DNA from: Chloroflexi bacterium RBG_16_56_11
GTDB lineage: Bacteria; Chloroflexota; Dehalococcoidia; Dehalococcoidales; RBG-16-60-22
Direction: 5' to 3'
Length of the DNA: 9,090 nt
Assembly: GCA_001796865.1 (NCBI GenBank)
Contig: MGNQ01000053.1
Coordinates: 68,842-77,931, forward strand
The notes beneath the pieces are model-generated. The model did no database searches. It was not told where the DNA came from and saw nothing but the letters and a program-made list of their open reading frames with translations. How positions within the stretch are numbered: the first letter of the stretch is position 1; each line of letters starts with the position of its first letter. Made by a program: the position numbers and the translations under genes. This document shows, one piece after another, positions 6,848-9,090 of this stretch.

Positions 6848-7619
6848 GAAGTACCTCTCTCGCAAGTAATCTGTAGGCATCCGCCCCTTCGGACCTGGGC
6901 GCGTAGGTCAGTATGGACATGCCGGCGGCGGGGGCCTCTTTAAACCGGACGCTGATGGGGATGGTTGTGTCGAAGACTCTGATCCTATCGCCGAAAGCCC
7001 GCTTGGTCACCTCGATGACTTCGCGGCTGTGCAGCGTGCGCGGGTTGGTCATCGTAAAAACGATGCCGAGTATCTCGAGTCCGGGATTAATCCTTTCCTG
7101 CACCCGGAGGATGGTGCTGATAAGCTGGGACAGCCCTTTCATCGCCAGGTAGTCAGCCTGGAGCGGAATGAGGACGCTATCGGCGGCGGCGAGGGCGTTG
7201 ATAGTTAGCAGTCCCAGGCTCGGCAGGCAATCGATGAGAATGTAGTCGTACTCGGCTTTTACCGGCTGGAGCATCTCCTTGAGCATAAGCTCGCGGGTGA
7301 AGACATTAACCAGGTCAAGCTGCGCCTGCGAAAGCTCGACGTTGGCCGGGACGATATCGATGTTCTCGTCATAAGTGGGGATGGTGACATCACGCATTGA
7401 AATCTTGCCATTGTTCCTGATGACGCTCATGAGAACATCGTAAATGGTGGTGGTCAGGGACTCCGGATTAATTCCCAGGCTGATGGTGAGGTTGGCCTGG
7501 GGGTCCCAGTCCACCAGGAGCACGTGTTTCCGGCGCTCGCTGAGGCCCTGGGCCAGGGCTGCGGCGGTAGTGGTCTTCCCGACACCACCTTTCTGGTTGG
7601 CGATACATACTACAGGCAT
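6834..7619 (-). CDS. parA: ParA-family (MinD/ParA) partition ATPase
   Basis: From ATG 7619 this is a 261-residue deviant-Walker ATPase. It has KGGVGKTTT (10-18), the second Walker region VDWDPQANLT (36-45), and Walker B YILIDCLPSLG (126-136). The compact N-terminus has no HTH, which places it with small type Ib/chromosomal ParAs that work with a small DNA-binding partner, here the overlapping downstream gene. ParA proteins form ATP-dependent nonspecific DNA-bound gradients that move DNA or protein cargo. The start at 7619 is preferred because a longer start at 7658 (TTG) would lie inside the -35 box. The promoter leaves only a few bases of leader, so translation is probably leaderless. No replication gene is seen, so the cargo (chromosome, element, or other) is open. 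Confidence 0.9.
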   Translation of the reverse strand: MPVVCIANQKGGVGKTTTAAALAQGLSERRKHVLLVDWDPQANLTISLGINPESLTTTIYDVLMSVIRNNGKISMRDVTIPTYDENIDIVPANVELSQAQLDLVNVFTRELMLKEMLQPVKAEYDYILIDCLPSLGLLTINALAAADSVLIPLQADYLAMKGLSQLISTILRVQERINPGLEILGIVFTMTNPRTLHSREVIEVTKRAFGDRIRVFDTTIPISVRFKEAPAAGMSILTYAPRSEGADAYRLLAREVLHEKG

Positions 7620-7629
7620 AGCGTCTGCT

Positions 7630-7658
7630 ATTATAACGTAATTGCGTAAATGCGTCAA
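7630..7658 (-). promoter_or_regulatory. Near-consensus promoter of parA (leaderless transcript)
   Basis: On the minus strand, TTGACG (7658-7653) and TATAAT (7635-7630) are spaced by exactly 17 bases. Transcription would start near 7623, only 3-4 bases before ATG 7619, and no Shine-Dalgarno is present. Confidence 0.75.
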
Positions 7659-7661
7659 AGC
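7638..7661. repeat. Three tandem 8-bp repeats over the parA promoter
   Basis: Units GTAATTGC (7638-7645), GTAAATGC (7646-7653) and GTCAAAGC (7654-7661) lie end to end. They cover the -35 box and spacer of the parA promoter. Tandem short direct repeats are typical operators/centromeres of ribbon-helix-helix proteins, which suggests autoregulation by the parA partner. Confidence 0.5.
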
Positions 7662-7664
7662 TCA
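7655..7664 (+). repeat. Direct repeat copy 1 (TCAAAGCTCA)
   Basis: This 10-bp sequence recurs exactly at 7777-7786, 122 bases away. This copy overlaps the -35 region of the parA promoter and the third 8-bp unit. Confidence 0.5.
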
Positions 7665-7776
7665 TAAAAGCATGAAGAGTTAATATTTTAGTAACAATAT
7701 ATTTATTTACTTCATTATACTATTGACTTATTTAATATATCTGATTATAATATATTAATAATATTAATTTATTTCA
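7665..7776. other. AT-rich divergent intergenic region
   Basis: This stretch is almost purely A and T, in sharp contrast to the GC-rich genes. It lies between two copies of a 10-bp direct repeat and holds the plus-strand promoter at 7723-7751. No ORF, tRNA or convincing DnaA-box cluster was seen. It could simply be a divergent promoter, or a DNA site used by the adjacent ParA system. Confidence 0.5.
7723..7751 (+). promoter_or_regulatory. Consensus sigma70 promoter of the DUF2089-SHOCT operon
   Basis: TTGACT (7723-7728) and TATAAT (7746-7751) are spaced by 17 bases. Predicted transcription start is near 7758, giving a leader of about 53 bases that contains the second TCAAAGCTCA repeat. Confidence 0.75.
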
Positions 7777-7786
7777 TCAAAGCTCA
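7777..7786 (+). repeat. Direct repeat copy 2 (TCAAAGCTCA)
   Basis: This is an exact 10-bp copy of 7655-7664. It lies in the predicted leader of the DUF2089 operon about 20 bases after the expected transcription start, a position suited to a repressor roadblock. Confidence 0.5.
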
Positions 7787-7810
7787 CAGTACTAAAGAAA
7801 GGTAACCGAA

Positions 7811-8170
7811 ATGCCCAGAGAGTGGATTGAACTGACCCGGATGACCCAGGGAAAGCCGATTACGGTGGAGCGGGTCCGGTTGGCTGAGAGCGAAATCGCT
7901 ATCGAAGGGAGCTTTTCGCTTCCCCCGCTGGCCAATCTCCCGGCCGAGGACCAGGTCTTTGTAATGGCCTTCATGCGCTGCCACGGCTCCATCAAGGACA
8001 TGGAGAAGATGTTCGGTATCAGCTACCCCACCGTAAAAAACCGTATCAACCGTATCGCCGGACAGCTTGAGTTCGTCGAGGAGGTCAAGATATCGCCCCA
8101 GCAGGAGATTATCGGCGAGCTTGAGCGCGGTGAAATATCCGCCGAGGAAGCCATAAGGAGGTTATCGTGA
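7811..8170 (+). CDS. DUF2089-type HTH regulator without zinc ribbon
   Basis: This 119-residue protein resembles DUF2089 family regulators. The region IEGSFSLPPLANLPAEDQVFV (31-51) joins to a helix-turn-helix GSIKDMEKMFGISYPTVKNR (59-78). The C-terminal tail IIGELERGEISAEEAIRRL (100-118) is the SHOCT-like helix motif often fused to this family. The family normally starts with a CxxC...CxxC zinc ribbon. Here the equivalent N-terminus (1-30) keeps the VTRL-like and IEG spacing (ITVERVRL) but has no cysteines, so it is a degenerate ribbon. A GAAAGGT ribosome binding site (7797-7803) precedes ATG 7811. It is first in a three-gene operon and probably controls it, perhaps through the leader repeat; that is inference. 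Confidence 0.85.
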   Translation: MPREWIELTRMTQGKPITVERVRLAESEIAIEGSFSLPPLANLPAEDQVFVMAFMRCHGSIKDMEKMFGISYPTVKNRINRIAGQLEFVEEVKISPQQEIIGELERGEISAEEAIRRLS

Positions 8171-8448
8171 TGAACCGGCCACCGATGCTGATGCACCTGC
8201 ATTTCCAGAATGACGACAGGAGGTTCGGGCTGTGGCTGCCGCTTTTCCTGCTCGTTCCCCTGCTACTGGCTTTCCTCATTGTTCTGTCGCCGTTAATTTT
8301 CGTCGCCGCGCTCATCCTCTGGCCGACCGGGTGGGTGGGATGGGCAGCCCGGGCCACCAAAGCGGTGCTGGTGTCGCTTTTCTCTCTCCGCGGCCTCGAG
8401 GTCGATATCCAGAATGAAAACCAGTGCTTCTACATCGCCGTGAAATAA
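8170..8448 (+). CDS. Small membrane protein in the DUF2089 operon
   Basis: This 92-residue protein starts at ATG 8170, which shares its A with the TGA stop of the regulator (TGATG). AGGAGG (8157-8162) lies 7 bases upstream; the GTG at 8167 is too close to that site. It has a charged N-terminus (about 1-19), a long hydrophobic stretch (about 21-57) that fits two membrane segments split near Pro41, and a cytoplasmic-looking tail (LRGLEVDIQNENQCFYIAV) with strand character. Homologous small membrane proteins sit beside SHOCT-like/LiaX-like genes. The function is unknown; a sensor or partner in an envelope-stress module is a guess. Confidence 0.75.
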   Translation: MNRPPMLMHLHFQNDDRRFGLWLPLFLLVPLLLAFLIVLSPLIFVAALILWPTGWVGWAARATKAVLVSLFSLRGLEVDIQNENQCFYIAVK

Positions 8449-8464
8449 CAGGGAGGACGCTGCT

Positions 8465-8923
8465 ATGAACGAGACTCAGAAAAAAATACTGGAGATGCTC
8501 GCCCAGAACCGGATTAATATAGACGAAGCCTGCCGCTTGCTGAGTGCCGTGGAAAAAGAAAAGCCGGCGGGAAGTCCGCCCGGAGAGGAACCGGGACCCA
8601 AAACCCGGGCCAAATACCTTCGGGTGACGGTGACACCGGGCGAAGGGCCGACCGGCAACGGAAACCTGTTCCAGGATGGCAATGTCGGGCGTGTCAACAT
8701 CCGCATCCCGGTGTCTTTGATACACGCCGGTCTAAAACTGACGGCGCTAATACCGCCGCAGACCTACGAAAAAATAAACGCATCTTTGAAAGAAAAGGGC
8801 ATTAACTACGATATTCGCAATCTCAAACCGGTGGATATCGAGGAAATAATCGAAGCCCTGGGCGATATGCAGATCGACGTGGAGAGTGGACGGGGGGAAA
8901 GGATGAAGGTCTTTGTGGAATGA
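8465..8923 (+). CDS. SHOCT-like (LiaX/YvlB-like) protein
   Basis: This 152-residue soluble protein has a GGGAGG (8451-8456) ribosome binding site. The N-terminus MNETQKKILEMLAQNRINIDEACRLL is the SHOCT-like helix pair found at the start of LiaX/YvlB-type proteins (key residues: I-L-x-x-L, then I-x-x-x-E-A-x-x-L-L). A Pro/Gly-rich linker (about 34-48) follows. A mixed alpha/beta domain comes next with YLRVTVT (51-57), RVNIRIPVSLIHAGLKL (76-92) and MQIDVESGRGERMKVFVE at the end. LiaX proteins sense or modulate cell-envelope stress in Firmicutes; whether that holds here is unknown. It ends four bases from the stop of a convergent gene. Confidence 0.8.
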   Translation: MNETQKKILEMLAQNRINIDEACRLLSAVEKEKPAGSPPGEEPGPKTRAKYLRVTVTPGEGPTGNGNLFQDGNVGRVNIRIPVSLIHAGLKLTALIPPQTYEKINASLKEKGINYDIRNLKPVDIEEIIEALGDMQIDVESGRGERMKVFVE

Positions 8924-8927
8924 ACGC

Positions 8928-9090
8928 TCATATCACGGAAGCCTGACCGCGCCGTTTCGCACTTGTCTCCTTCACAAAAAGGTAAAAGAGCCAGGCCGCC
9001 ACCGAGAGTCCGGCCCAGAAAGCGAAAGGCAGGCCGGGGCTAATACCTGCCAGGCTATTACCGGATGGCGGGGCGAAGGGATAGCCCACC
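8928..9090 (-). CDS. C-terminal fragment of a membrane protein, possibly an MFS transporter (5' end outside window)
   Basis: The minus-strand frame is open from the window edge to TGA at 8930-8928, leaving 53 residues. One hydrophobic segment PFAFWAGLSVAAWLFYLFV (about 21-39) is followed by a short basic tail (KETSAKRRG). This last-helix-plus-KE-tail pattern is common at the end of major facilitator transporters, but one helix is too little for a firm call. Confidence 0.5.
   Translation of the reverse strand, partial: VGYPFAPPSGNSLAGISPGLPFAFWAGLSVAAWLFYLFVKETSAKRRGQASVI

Noticed and set aside
7665..7776. AT-rich region as a replication origin
   Set aside because: No convincing DnaA-box cluster or replication gene is seen; two good promoters explain much of the AT content.
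1..9090. CRISPR arrays, tRNA/rRNA genes, insertion sequences
   Set aside because: No regularly spaced long repeats, tRNA-like cloverleaf, rRNA segments or transposase/integrase motifs were recognised on either strand.

Overview
This window looks like a chromosomal segment of a GC-rich anaerobic bacterium. The gene families (Sec-containing SelD, DUF2089/SHOCT-like operon, two-permease ABC exporter) resemble what is seen in Chloroflexota such as Dehalococcoidia. That placement is an inference from gene content, not from a marker gene. Coding density is high, and the only low-complexity stretch is an AT-rich divergent promoter region near 7,665-7,776.

Left part (1-4,500): the tail of a beta-rich surface protein (+) converges on a minus-strand operon. 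That operon reads, in transcription order, ABC ATPase, ABC-2 permease, second ABC-2 permease, and a small C_GCAxxG_C_C-type redox protein. The redox gene is the main find. A conventional reading starts it at 1126 and loses the N-terminus. Reading through an in-frame TGA (1148-1150) gives a well-formed 164-residue protein in which selenocysteine replaces the first of the family's four conserved cysteines. A hairpin just downstream of the TGA has an AGGUC loop much like the E. coli fdhF SECIS. A clear sigma70-type promoter for the operon sits at 4469-4498.

Middle (4,489-6,414): an alpha/beta hydrolase (-) is divergent from selD (+). selD is itself a selenoprotein gene: its true start is 5362 and an in-frame TGA at 5416-5418 lies at the catalytic Cys/Sec site. 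The organism therefore makes selenophosphate with a Sec enzyme and uses selenium about 4 kb away in the transporter operon.

Right part (6,500-9,090): a parA-like ATPase and a small putative ribbon-helix-helix partner (-) overlap by 14 bases. They are driven by a near-consensus promoter that leaves almost no leader, and this promoter carries three tandem 8-bp repeats. Divergent from it, a consensus promoter drives a three-gene operon: a DUF2089-type HTH regulator lacking its zinc ribbon, a small membrane protein, and a SHOCT-like/LiaX-like protein. The window ends in the C-terminus of a membrane protein on the minus strand.

No tRNA, rRNA, CRISPR array, insertion sequence or transposase was seen. 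selA, selB and selC are not in the window.
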